Source of the DNA: Akkermansiaceae bacterium
GTDB lineage: Bacteria > Verrucomicrobiota > Verrucomicrobiia > Verrucomicrobiales > Akkermansiaceae
NCBI GenBank assembly: GCA_903909905.1
Contig: CAIVXP010000022.1
Coordinates: 1-23,033, forward strand
DNA length: 23,033 bases
Direction: 5' to 3'
The translations under genes and the position numbers were made by a program. Shown here in pieces: positions 8,483-15,998 of this stretch (position 1 is its first letter; each line of letters begins with the position of its first letter). Below the pieces are notes generated by a model. It searched no databases, was not told the origin of the DNA, and saw only the letters and a program-made list of their open reading frames with translations.

Positions 8483-9253
8483 TTAATTTTTCTTTTTGGT
8501 GGCTTTGCCTTGGCTTTTTGCGGGTGTGGGGGTTGGAGCCGAGGTGGGGCTGGGCGGCGCTGGTTGAGCCACCGGTTCTTTCTTGGCTTCGGGTGCCGGG
8601 GGCTGGACTTCCACGGGTGGTTTGGCTTGCACCGAATTGAGGCGTTCGTTTGCGAGATCGATGAAACTGCTCTCGGGGAACTCCGATTTGACCTTGTTGA
8701 AGTAGGACTCGGCTTTTGCGGTGTCGCCGCCGATCTTGGCGATGTCGCCGAGACTGATCAGGGCGTAGGGGGCGATGTATCGGGCCAGCGGGTCGCTGAC
8801 GATTTGTTGGAAGATTGATGATGCTTCGGCGTTTTTTCCTTGGGACATCAGGCAGGCTCCGAGTCTGGCGCTGGCAGTGGCCCTCGCCGGGTGGTCGTTG
8901 TGGGTGGCGATGAAATCTTTAAGGGTTTCGATCGCTGCATCCGTTTTGTTTTCTCCTGCTTGCATGTCTGCGAGAAGCAATTTTGCCGATGCGGCGGCTT
9001 TGGTGTTGGCGTGGTTGCTGATCACATCCTGCAATGCGGTGATGTTCAATGCCTTGCTCAGGGCCACACCGGCGCTGTGCTCGCGGCTTTTTTCCACACC
9101 GCGGATGACGATGTAAACGGCACTGGCAACAACCGCGACGGCGAGCAAGACCGCGAGGGTCTTTTGATTGTTGTCGAGAAACTGCTCGAACTTGCTGGGG
9201 CCGAGATTGATTTCCGCGAGCGGCGCGACAGAGGGAGTTGTTTCTTCGGGCAT
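8483..9253 (-). CDS. Membrane-anchored tetratricopeptide repeat protein
   Basis: 256 residues: a short N-terminal cytoplasmic part, one transmembrane segment (about 32-50, TLAVLLAVAVVASAVYIVI), then helical repeats resembling the YfgM/TPR_21 type up to about residue 208, and a Pro/Ala/Lys-rich tail to the end. TPR character is clearest in ATASARLGACLMSQGKNAEASSIFQQIV and PYALISLGDIAKIGGDTAKAESYFNKVKSEFPES. The topology suggests repeats facing the periplasm, serving as an adaptor for envelope proteins (inference). It opens the long minus-strand run, has its own promoter-like element (9262-9290) and lies divergent from lpxB. No specific function recognised. Confidence 0.84.
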   Translation of the reverse strand: MPEETTPSVAPLAEINLGPSKFEQFLDNNQKTLAVLLAVAVVASAVYIVIRGVEKSREHSAGVALSKALNITALQDVISNHANTKAAASAKLLLADMQAGENKTDAAIETLKDFIATHNDHPARATASARLGACLMSQGKNAEASSIFQQIVSDPLARYIAPYALISLGDIAKIGGDTAKAESYFNKVKSEFPESSFIDLANERLNSVQAKPPVEVQPPAPEAKKEPVAQPAPPSPTSAPTPTPAKSQGKATKKKN

Positions 9254-9261
9254 GGAGTGAC

Positions 9262-9290
9262 CTTATGGAATGGTTCGTTGCGGCGATCAA
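9262..9290 (-). promoter_or_regulatory. Candidate promoter for the TPR/bactofilin run
   Basis: On the minus strand TTGATC (9290-9285), a 17-bp spacer and CATAAG (9267-9262) stand 8 nt before the ATG at 9253. No Shine-Dalgarno site lies in the 8 nt. This is the same layout as upstream of the cyclophilin gene. The remainder of the 9254-9408 divergent gap shows only a short GCGG/CCGC hairpin (9316-9327) of doubtful meaning. Confidence 0.42.
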
Positions 9291-9408
9291 AGCCGCCAGG
9301 CGAGGGGATATCAATGCGGAAGTCCGCGCAAGATGGTATTTTCCCCGAATGAGATGACAGCGGTGTTTTTCATGGTCAGCCCAAATGGTGGCCGTTAGGC
9401 TCGCGGCC

Positions 9409-10539
9409 ATGGGTGAGCGCTTGTATGTCGTGGCGGGCGAGCTGAGCGGTGACGCGCATGGCGCGGGGCTTTTGCGGGAGTTGCTAGCGTTGCGGCCGGG
9501 GCTTGAGCTGCGTGGCGCGGGTGGTCCTGAGATGGTGAAAGTCGCCGGTGGGGGAATTGTCGATTGGGTTGAGGACGCCGCGGTGATGGGGGTGTGGGAG
9601 GTGTTGAAAAAGTACGGATGGTTTCGTGAGTGCTTTGCGCGGATGATGGCAGAGCTGCGGGAATTTCGCCCCGGGGTGCTTTTGCTGATCGATTATCCCG
9701 GTTTCAATTTGCGTTTTGCCGAGGCCGTGAGGCGGGAATTTCCTGGGATACGGATCATTCAATACATCAGCCCGAAGGTGTGGGCGTGGAACAAACGGCG
9801 GATTCCGAAAATGGCGCGGATCCTCGACGAAGTGCTTTGTTTGTTTCCGTTCGAGGTGGCGATCTTTGAAACGGCCGGCCTCAAGGCCAGCTTTGTGGGC
9901 AATCCATTGGTGGATCAGCTTCAGGGAGTGCTTGCCGCGGATATTTCAAGGGATGCCTGTTTGGTCGGATTGTTTCCCGGGAGTCGCGAGCGTGAGGTGG
10001 CGCGTTTGTTTCCGATGATGATCGAGGTTGCTGGTCGTTTGAGAAACTGGCGCATGGAACTGAATTTTGAGGTGCCTGCGGCGACGCAAAAACTGGCGGT
10101 GAAAATCCGCGGTCTGATTGAGGAGGCTGGGGCCGAGGGTTGGATCAAGGTCAGGACCGGCGGGAGTCATGAGCTGATGCGGCAGGCGGGTTGCGGGGTG
10201 ATTGCCAGTGGCACGGCAACGCTTGAGGCGGCCTGTCTCGGTATTCCGTATTGTCTCGTGTATCGGGTCGCGCCTTTGACTTATTTTTTGGCCAAATTAC
10301 TGGTAAAAATTGAGTTCATCGGCTTGGTCAACATCATCGCAGGCGAGCGAGTGGTCGAGGAGTTGGTGCAAGCGGATGCCAAGCCTGAGAAGGTCGAAGA
10401 GCAGCTCAAGTGCTTGATTGAATCGCCCGAGCTTGCCTCAAAAATGCTGGAGCGTCTTGCTGGTGTGGCGGCGAAGTTGGGGGAGCCGGGCGTGGAGAAG
10501 AGGGCGGCCGCGCGGGTGGCGGATTGGTTGAAGGCTTGA
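9409..10539 (+). CDS. lpxB: Lipid-A-disaccharide synthase
   Basis: Peripheral inner-membrane glycosyltransferase (GT19) joining UDP-2,3-diacylglucosamine and lipid X to the lipid A disaccharide; its presence implies an LPS-bearing outer membrane. 376 residues. Signatures: YVVAGELSGDAHGAGLL at the N-terminus, VLLLIDYPGFNLRFA, YISPKVWAWNKRRIPKMARILDEVLCLFPFE, FVGNPLVDQ, LFPGSREREV and IASGTATLEAACLGIPYCLVYR. The ATG at 9409 fits the family start best and has a weak GTTAGG 10 nt upstream; an in-frame ATG at 9385 would add eight residues. No other lpx gene is nearby. The TPR gene diverges upstream and a small lipoprotein gene follows. Confidence 0.96.
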   Translation: MGERLYVVAGELSGDAHGAGLLRELLALRPGLELRGAGGPEMVKVAGGGIVDWVEDAAVMGVWEVLKKYGWFRECFARMMAELREFRPGVLLLIDYPGFNLRFAEAVRREFPGIRIIQYISPKVWAWNKRRIPKMARILDEVLCLFPFEVAIFETAGLKASFVGNPLVDQLQGVLAADISRDACLVGLFPGSREREVARLFPMMIEVAGRLRNWRMELNFEVPAATQKLAVKIRGLIEEAGAEGWIKVRTGGSHELMRQAGCGVIASGTATLEAACLGIPYCLVYRVAPLTYFLAKLLVKIEFIGLVNIIAGERVVEELVQADAKPEKVEEQLKCLIESPELASKMLERLAGVAAKLGEPGVEKRAAARVADWLKA

Positions 10540-10570
10540 TGTTTCGGTGGTTTTTTCCATCGCTTCGGGG

Positions 10571-10598
10571 TTGCCTTTCGGTGGCGGCAAGGTATTAA
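10571..10598 (+). promoter_or_regulatory. Candidate promoter for the small lipoprotein gene
   Basis: TTGCCT (10571-10576), a 16-bp spacer and TATTAA (10593-10598) lie between lpxB and the lipoprotein gene. The ATG at 10607 is 8 nt after the -10 element and has no Shine-Dalgarno site, so the mRNA would be leaderless or nearly so. The element argues that the lipoprotein gene is transcribed on its own. Confidence 0.42.
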
Positions 10599-10606
10599 GC
10601 GGCGCG

Positions 10607-10777
10607 ATGAAATGCTTTTCCTCCCTGATTTTGGTGGTGGCCTGCCTCGTTGGAATTTCCTGCGAGCGTCATGAGTTCGAAGGTCCCAACGGCACCAAGC
10701 AGCTTCACAAGCATGGCTCGGGTCATTCCGACAAGCATGCCGATGATCACGCCGAGGAGCACAAGGCTGCTCATTGA
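10607..10777 (+). CDS. Small histidine-rich putative lipoprotein
   Basis: 56 residues, not a family I recognise. It begins with a lipoprotein-type signal (MKCF then hydrophobic SLILVVACLVGIS); cysteines at 13 (VVAC) and 19 (GISC) are both possible lipidation sites. The mature part is hydrophilic, rich in His, Lys and acids. Histidines at 36, 40, 44, 48, 52 and 56 are exactly four residues apart, which on an alpha helix would form one stripe suited to divalent metal binding (inference). The ATG at 10607 is chosen over an upstream frame start at 10547 because it begins the signal sequence and follows a promoter-like element. The last 7 bp overlap the 3' end of the convergent reductase gene. Whether it is expressed is not shown by sequence. 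Confidence 0.66.
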   Translation: MKCFSSLILVVACLVGISCERHEFEGPNGTKQLHKHGSGHSDKHADDHAEEHKAAH

Positions 10778-11427
10778 TTGAGTTCGGCCACTTTGCGGCC
10801 GTAGCTGATGAAACATTCGCCGAGTGTGGGGTCTGGCTCGAAGTGCTTTAGCTCGAATGTGATGCTGCGAGGCAAATAATCGTGCAGCGCACCAGTGGCC
10901 GTGGGGGCATTTTCGCCGGTAAAGATGGTGTGTGCGGCGAGGGTTGCGTGAAATTCGTCGATCGCATCCATTTTTGCGAGTGCGCGAATTAATTCACCGC
11001 CGCCTTCGCAGTGGAGGTTTTGGACGCCGAGTTGGGTCTTCAGATGATCAAGAAATTTTTCGAGCGGCATGTGATGAACCGTGAGCTTGCCGACGAGCAG
11101 TGGGTCGATCGGCGGAAGTTTTTTGCCGGTGATCACGAGATGGATCGGGCCGCCATCGCGATGAAAAATCGGGTGTTCGGTATCGATCGCGCGGCTGCGT
11201 GAGATCACGCAGCGCAGCGGCGGAGTGGCCTTGTCCGGGCGGGTAAGGGTCATGCGGTCGGCGATGAGCGTGCCCATGCCGACGAGGAGGGCGTCGGCGG
11301 ACTGGCGCAATTCCAGGAGGCGGGCATGGTCCTTTTTCGAGGTCCAGCCCGAGGGGCGGCGATCGGCTGAGGTGATTTTGCCATCGGCGGAGATTGCGAG
11401 GTTTGTGGAGATCCGCGGGCGTTGCAT
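10771..11427 (-). CDS. RibD C-terminal (dihydrofolate reductase-like) family protein
   Basis: 218-residue single-domain protein of the RibD_C fold, which reduces the ribosylamino-pyrimidine in riboflavin synthesis when fused to the RibD deaminase. Seen: STNLAISADGKITSADRRPSGWTS at the N-terminus, SADALLVGMGTLIADRMTLT, and the NADPH-site-like NLHCEGGGELIRALAKMDAIDEFHATLAAH. There is no deaminase domain and no other rib gene nearby, so it may be a stand-alone reductase for riboflavin or for another substrate; sequence does not decide. It ends convergently with the small lipoprotein gene (7-bp overlap) and starts about 93 bp from the divergent SLC13 gene. Confidence 0.87.
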   Translation of the reverse strand: MQRPRISTNLAISADGKITSADRRPSGWTSKKDHARLLELRQSADALLVGMGTLIADRMTLTRPDKATPPLRCVISRSRAIDTEHPIFHRDGGPIHLVITGKKLPPIDPLLVGKLTVHHMPLEKFLDHLKTQLGVQNLHCEGGGELIRALAKMDAIDEFHATLAAHTIFTGENAPTATGALHDYLPRSITFELKHFEPDPTLGECFISYGRKVAELNQ

Positions 11428-11520
11428 CGGAGGGCATTAGGATGATTTCAGGGCATTTCCGCAAGCCACGATGGGATTTGGTGGTTAAACTTGCACTTGC
11501 CAAACCGGCGAGGGCTGTTC

Positions 11521-13380
11521 ATGGGGTCGGAGTTCCCCCAACCCAACATGACACTGGAAATTGCACTGACCTTGGCTGTCATCGCGCTGACGCTTGTGGC
11601 GTTCATTCGCGAGTGGGCGGCACCGGATGTGTTGGCGTTGTCGATTTTGTGTTTGGTGGTGGCTCTTGGCTTGGTGGATGCCGCCAAGATGGTGGAGGTT
11701 TTCAAGAACGAGGCGCCACTGACGATTGCTTGTTTGTTTGTGATCGGTGGCGCGCTTGAGAAGTCGGGAGCGGTTGACCGGATTGGCATGCTGCTGCGCG
11801 ACCGTTTGTCGGGAAACACCCGCACGGCGATTTTGGCATTTTCGGCGGTGACCGCATTTTTCAGCGCGTGGATGAACAACACCGCGATCGTGGCGATTCT
11901 CTTGCCCGTGACATTGGGCTTCGCGAGATCGAAGGACATTGCGGCCTCAAGGTTGCTGATGCCGCTTTCTTACGCGTCGATTCTTGGCGGTTGTTGCACG
12001 CTGATTGGTACATCGACCAACCTACTGGTGAATGGCGCGCTGCGTGATCTCAAGGTTGAGCCGATGTCGATGTTCGAGCTCGCGCCGCTGGGGATTCCAT
12101 TGGCGATTGTGGGCATCATTTACCTTACAGTTTTCGGTCCCAAGCTCATTCCCGCTCGTTCATCGATCACGGGCAGTCTGGACATCGAATCCCGCACGAC
12201 GCCGCTCTATCATTTGCTCGTTGGTCGTGATTCCAACATGATCGGCAAACCGCTTTTCCAGACGCCTTTGGCCAATCGCGCCGAGGGCATTCACATCATG
12301 GAAGTGCGGCGCAGCGGTGCGCGTGTGATGCAACCTTTGTCGGAAATCGTGGTGGAGAAAAACGACCGCTTTCTGGTCGCTCTTCACCGTCGGCGCGGTG
12401 GAGCGTCGAAGGCTGAGGCCTTGTTTGCATCAATCGGTGCCGAGCTTCTTTCGACGGTTGATGGCATTGTTTCCGAACTCGTCATCCGCGATGACTCCTC
12501 GCTCATCGGAGTTTCGCTCGCTGAGTCGGACTTCCGCCAGCAATACAACAGCGTGGTGCTCGCGGTGCATCGCAATGGTCAGAACATCACCGATCGAATC
12601 GCGACACTTGATCTTGAGGTGGGTGATACGCTTTTGGTGATCACCGCCAAGAACAACCTCGATGCGCTTGAGGCGACGCGTGATTTCGTGATGACCGACA
12701 AGGCCGAGGTGCATGCCCCGGTGGTCGAGCGTCATCACAAGCGTTCGCACATGTTTCTTTCTGCTGGTGTATTGATTGGCGTGGTGCTGGTCGCAACGCT
12801 GAGCGATGTGCTTGGGCGGGTTTACCCATGGATTCCCCGCATCCCGATTCACTATGCGGCGATGGTTGGGGCTTTGTTCCTGTTGTGGATGAAGGTCATG
12901 ACGCCGCGCGAGGCGCATGCGAGCATCGACTGGCAGGTCTTGCTGATGCTTTACGGATTGCTTGGGCTTGGGATGGCGATGCAGAATACCGGCACTGCTG
13001 TGTGGTTGGCCAAGGGTTTGGTAAATTTTGCCGAGCATCTTGTTGCGCCGGAAAACCTTCCGATCGTAATGTTGTGGCTGGTGTTTTTGCTTACCCTCTT
13101 ACTCACCGAAGTTTTGTCCAACAATGCCACGGCGGTGATGATGATTCCGATCGTTGTCACATTGGCGGGCGAGCTTGATGTCAGCGCGCGCCCATTCATC
13201 ATGGCGGTGACCGTTGCAGCATCGACCGCCTTCGCGTTGCCGATGGGTTATCAGACGCACATGATGGTCTATGGTCCAGGTGGTTACCGCTTTGTCGACT
13301 TCCTGAAGGTAGGCATCCCGCTCAACATCATTTGCTGGATTGTTTCCTGCTTGTTGATCCCGGTGGTTTGGCCGTTTTGA
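11521..13380 (+). CDS. SLC13/DASS-type ion transporter with two RCK-C (TrkA-C) domains
   Basis: 619-residue inner-membrane transporter. N-terminal membrane half (about 11-210) contains the substrate/sodium loop signature WMNNTAIVAILLPV (117-130) and GTSTNLLVNG (163-172). Two cytosolic RCK-C domains follow at about 225-290 and 308-391 (each ending in NDRFLVAL- or GDTLLVIT-type strands). The C-terminal membrane half (about 412-619) repeats the signature as LSNNATAVMMIPI (532-544) and ends YQTHMMVYGPGGYRF. Relatives carry dicarboxylates, sulfate or other anions with sodium; the substrate is not predictable here. The ATG at 11521 has GCGAGGG 7 nt upstream, the clearest Shine-Dalgarno in the window; ATG 11548 is an alternative. 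It converges with the double-ACT gene, 15 bp apart. Confidence 0.93.
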   Translation: MGSEFPQPNMTLEIALTLAVIALTLVAFIREWAAPDVLALSILCLVVALGLVDAAKMVEVFKNEAPLTIACLFVIGGALEKSGAVDRIGMLLRDRLSGNTRTAILAFSAVTAFFSAWMNNTAIVAILLPVTLGFARSKDIAASRLLMPLSYASILGGCCTLIGTSTNLLVNGALRDLKVEPMSMFELAPLGIPLAIVGIIYLTVFGPKLIPARSSITGSLDIESRTTPLYHLLVGRDSNMIGKPLFQTPLANRAEGIHIMEVRRSGARVMQPLSEIVVEKNDRFLVALHRRRGGASKAEALFASIGAELLSTVDGIVSELVIRDDSSLIGVSLAESDFRQQYNSVVLAVHRNGQNITDRIATLDLEVGDTLLVITAKNNLDALEATRDFVMTDKAEVHAPVVERHHKRSHMFLSAGVLIGVVLVATLSDVLGRVYPWIPRIPIHYAAMVGALFLLWMKVMTPREAHASIDWQVLLMLYGLLGLGMAMQNTGTAVWLAKGLVNFAEHLVAPENLPIVMLWLVFLLTLLLTEVLSNNATAVMMIPIVVTLAGELDVSARPFIMAVTVAASTAFALPMGYQTHMMVYGPGGYRFVDFLKVGIPLNIICWIVSCLLIPVVWPF

Positions 13381-13395
13381 TCGGCGTTTGGCGCT

Positions 13396-13917
13396 TCAGA
13401 CTGTCACGTCGACACTGAGGTCGCCGCCGAGGTTTTCGATTGCGGCGGTGATTTTTTCGATCGCGACTGACTCCGGTATCGAAACGGTGCCTTGCGCGCG
13501 GAACATCGGGTGACCGCTCATCGGGGCGCTTTCGAGATTGGTGGCGAGCTCTTCGATGTTGCCGCCGGCGGTGGCGATCGCTGCGGTGATTTCGCGTACG
13601 ATGCCCGGGCGGTCATTGCCGACGACTTCCACTTTGATCGTTCGCTGCGTGCGGGATGGTTCGGCGGATTCGCGAGCGGCTTGCACGGTGAGGCCGGTAT
13701 GGGCCGGGTCGCCGCTGGGGCATTGAAGCTCGTGCAGCAGGGCGTCGACATGATCTTGGGGGCACTCGACACGCACGATGCCTGCAAATTGCCCCGCGAG
13801 TCGGGTCATGCGGCATTCAAGCCAATTTCCGCCATGGCGGGCGACAGTCTCGGCGAGGGAATTCACGAGGCCGGGGCGATCGCTGCCGAGGATCGTCATG
13901 ATCAGATAAGTGCGCAT
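13396..13917 (-). CDS. Double ACT-domain protein (GcvR-like)
   Basis: 173 residues made of two ACT domains. The first begins LIMTILGSDRPGLVNSLAETVARHGGNWLECRMTRL; the second begins IKVEVVGNDRPGIVREITAAIATAGGNIEELAT. This is the arrangement of GcvR, the regulator of glycine cleavage, and of similar amino-acid-sensing proteins; no DNA-binding domain is present, so it would act by binding a partner or ligand. The ATG at 13917 opens the first ACT domain directly; the frame continues open to 14121 but across the nuoD start. It is divergent from nuoD. No glycine-cleavage gene is in the window, so GcvR function is only by resemblance. Confidence 0.87.
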   Translation of the reverse strand: MRTYLIMTILGSDRPGLVNSLAETVARHGGNWLECRMTRLAGQFAGIVRVECPQDHVDALLHELQCPSGDPAHTGLTVQAARESAEPSRTQRTIKVEVVGNDRPGIVREITAAIATAGGNIEELATNLESAPMSGHPMFRAQGTVSIPESVAIEKITAAIENLGGDLSVDVTV

Positions 13918-14015
13918 GGAGGCGATCAAAGCACGGTGACGGCGTAATGCGAGATGGAAATGGCGTGGGTGTGCGGGCGGTGGTGATTTTGCCCTTTGTG
14001 ATGCGTGATGCTGAG

Positions 14016-14068
14016 GTGAGAAAATTTCACAAACCCCTTGCGAAGTCCGCGGTTTTGGGTGCTTACTC
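14016..14068 (+). promoter_or_regulatory. Possible control region of nuoD
   Basis: In the 163-bp gap between the divergent ACT gene and nuoD there is a dyad GTGA-N7-TCAC (14016-14030, AT-rich centre). Eight bases later comes TTGCGA (14038-14043), with a poor -10 candidate TTACTC (14063-14068) at a long 19-bp spacing. The dyad may be an operator. Weak evidence; nothing else is recognised in 13918-14080. Confidence 0.22.
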
Positions 14069-14080
14069 CTGCGGCAATTC

Positions 14081-15340
14081 ATGAGTATCAGCACCCACGA
14101 AATCGAGGCTCCGGACACCATGGCTCGCGCGGCCCAGGCTGTTGAAGGTTATCACGCCGAGACGAACGATCTCGTGGGCGAGCGGATGATTCTCAACATG
14201 GGGCCATCGCATCCAGCGACGCACGGGGTTCTGCGCCTGGTTCTCGAGCTGGATGGCGAAGTCATCGCCAAGGCGGATCCCGATGTGGGGTTTCTCCATC
14301 GCGGCGATGAGAAGATCGCTGAAAACATGCATTACAACCAGTTTGTGCCGTACACAGACCGCTTGGATTACCTAGCGCCTTTGGCTAACAATGTCGCCTA
14401 CGCCCTCGCTGTGGAAAAGCTGATGGGCTGGACGCTACCGCCGAGGGGTCAGGCCCTGCGCGTGCTTTGCTGCGAGCTGGCACGCATTTCCTCCCACATG
14501 CTCGGTGTCGGCGTCTGTGCGATGGATGTTGGCGCGATGACTGTTTTCCTGTATACCTTCACCGAACGCGAAAAGGTTTATAACCTTTGTGAACAGCTCA
14601 CCGGTGCGCGCTTCACCACTTCGTACACACGGGTTGGTGGTCAGGTGCGCGACATGCCTGCAGGCTTTGAGGCATCGGTACGCAAATTCCTCGACGAGTG
14701 CGAGATCACCATTGGCGAGGTTTCCAAGTTGCTCGACCGCAACAAGATCTTCCTCGATCGCATGATCGACATCGGGGGTATCACCAAAGAGTCGGCTGTT
14801 GCCTGGGGTATGACCGGACCCAACCTGCGTGCCTCGGGCGTTGCCCGCGACCTTCGCAAAGACAACCCATACCTTGGGTACGAAAACTACGATTTTGACA
14901 TCCCGGTGATGGATGAAGGCGATTGCCACGCACGCTACCTGGTGCGCATGGAGGAAATGCGTCAGTCGATACGCATTTGCCGACAGGTGCTCGACCGCAT
15001 GCCTGATGGGCCGGTGAACCTTGCCGACACCAAGAGCATGCTGCCCGACAAGGAGCGTGTGATGATGTCGATGGAGGAGCTGATCCATCACTTCATTGTA
15101 TCCACGCAGGGCATCGACGCGCCGGCTGGAGAGGTTTATTTCGGAGCGGAGAATCCCAAGGGTGAACTCGGTTTTTACATTCACTCGAAGGGTGGGGGAG
15201 TTCCCTACCGCCTTAAGATCCGCAGCCCCTCCTTCTGCAACCTTTCGATCGTCTCGAAACTTTTGCCGGGTCACATGGTCTCCGATATTCCGGCGATCTT
15301 GGGCTCGCTTGATTTCGTTATGGGCGAGTGCGATCGTTGA
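14081..15340 (+). CDS. nuoD: NADH-quinone oxidoreductase subunit D
   Basis: 49-kDa subunit of respiratory complex I, in the peripheral arm next to the quinone site. 419 residues, the normal length for a stand-alone NuoD (not fused to NuoC). Signatures: ILNMGPSHPATHGVLRLVLELDGE, DVGFLHRGDEKIAE, PYTDRLDYLAPLANNVAYALAVE, ARISSHMLGVGVCAMDVGAM, GGQVRDMPAGFE, and the ending PAILGSLDFVMGECDR with the family's C-terminal arginine. The start at 14081 is placed 28 residues before the first conserved block. nuoE follows after 43 bp. The usual upstream partners nuoA, nuoB and nuoC are absent; a double-ACT gene diverges there instead, so the complex I genes of this organism must be split. Confidence 0.98.
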   Translation: MSISTHEIEAPDTMARAAQAVEGYHAETNDLVGERMILNMGPSHPATHGVLRLVLELDGEVIAKADPDVGFLHRGDEKIAENMHYNQFVPYTDRLDYLAPLANNVAYALAVEKLMGWTLPPRGQALRVLCCELARISSHMLGVGVCAMDVGAMTVFLYTFTEREKVYNLCEQLTGARFTTSYTRVGGQVRDMPAGFEASVRKFLDECEITIGEVSKLLDRNKIFLDRMIDIGGITKESAVAWGMTGPNLRASGVARDLRKDNPYLGYENYDFDIPVMDEGDCHARYLVRMEEMRQSIRICRQVLDRMPDGPVNLADTKSMLPDKERVMMSMEELIHHFIVSTQGIDAPAGEVYFGAENPKGELGFYIHSKGGGVPYRLKIRSPSFCNLSIVSKLLPGHMVSDIPAILGSLDFVMGECDR

Positions 15341-15383
15341 TCGTCCGATTAAATTTTCGTCCGCCGCCAACCGCATTATTTCC

Positions 15384-15956
15384 ATGTCCGCCTCATCACT
15401 CGAAGAATCCGTTGCCTCGCCTGAGACGCCAGGCAGCCGTTGTTTTGCTCCGTTTGCTGTCACGCCCGAGCTTGAGGCCGAGGCGGACGAGCGGATTTCG
15501 CATTACTCTGCGAGCAAGCGATCCGCCACATTGCCCTTGCTTCACATTGTGCAGCATCATTTCGGATTCATCTCCGCGCCGGCCATCGAGTGGGTGGCTG
15601 CCAAGCTTGAGCTCGAACCGATCAAGGTGCTCGAGGTGGTGACTTTTTATCCCGGCTTTCGTCAATCGGCTCCGGGGAAATTTCACATCCGCGTTTGCCG
15701 CACGCTTTCGTGCGCGATGGGCGGATCCTACGAACTCATGGAGCGACTCTGCGAACTGACTGGTATCGATCGCTCGCATGCCGACTCGCATCATCATCCG
15801 ATCTCTGTTTCGCCCTGTGGGAAATTTTCCGTCGAATTTGCCGAGTGCCTTGCCTCTTGCGGGACGGCACCGGTCTGCATGGTCAACGACGATTTCCACG
15901 AGGGAGTTGCACCGGAAAAGGCTGGGGATTTATTGGGGAAATATGCCGTCGAGTGA
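15384..15956 (+). CDS. nuoE: NADH-quinone oxidoreductase subunit E
   Basis: 24-kDa subunit of complex I carrying the [2Fe-2S] cluster N1a. 190 residues. The thioredoxin-like domain keeps the four ligands as C105-x4-C110 (VCRTLSCAMGGSYEL) and C155-x3-C159 (ECLASCGTAPVCM). Helical N-terminal part: LPLLHIVQHHFGFIS, EVVTFYPGFR. Between the two cysteine pairs is a longer loop than usual (residues about 130-146) with SHADSHHHP and an extra cysteine C145. The ATG at 15384 is taken because it is the first after nuoD that keeps the whole domain; the frame is open further back inside nuoD. A toxin-antitoxin pair, not nuoF, follows 32 bp later. Confidence 0.97.
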   Translation: MSASSLEESVASPETPGSRCFAPFAVTPELEAEADERISHYSASKRSATLPLLHIVQHHFGFISAPAIEWVAAKLELEPIKVLEVVTFYPGFRQSAPGKFHIRVCRTLSCAMGGSYELMERLCELTGIDRSHADSHHHPISVSPCGKFSVEFAECLASCGTAPVCMVNDDFHEGVAPEKAGDLLGKYAVE

Positions 15957-15980
15957 AAAAATGCTTGTAATCGGTAATAG
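15953..15980 (+). promoter_or_regulatory. Candidate internal promoter for the toxin-antitoxin pair
   Basis: GTGAAA (15953-15958, overlapping the nuoE stop), a 16-bp spacer and TAATAG (15975-15980) precede the antitoxin ATG (15989) by 8 nt. Both hexamers match the sigma70 consensus at four positions. AGG at 15979-15981 could also serve as a short ribosome-binding site. Confidence 0.38.
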
Positions 15981-15998
15981 GTTAGTGCATGAATTACC
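15967..15998. promoter_or_regulatory. Possible antitoxin operator over the vapBC promoter
   Basis: An inverted repeat GGTAAT (15973-15978) / ATTACC (15993-15998) with a 14-bp centre spans the -10 element and the start codon. Within it GTAATCG, GTAATAG and GTTAGTG (15967-15987) form three imperfect 7-bp direct repeats. Ribbon-helix-helix antitoxins commonly repress their own promoter through such short repeated sites, so autoregulation is a reasonable inference. Confidence 0.34.

Noticed and set aside
14435..15463. A 342-codon open frame on the minus strand opposite nuoD.
   Set aside because: It lies wholly antisense to an unmistakable nuoD and the nuoE start, has no recognisable domain, and is explained by GC-rich codon bias in the real gene.
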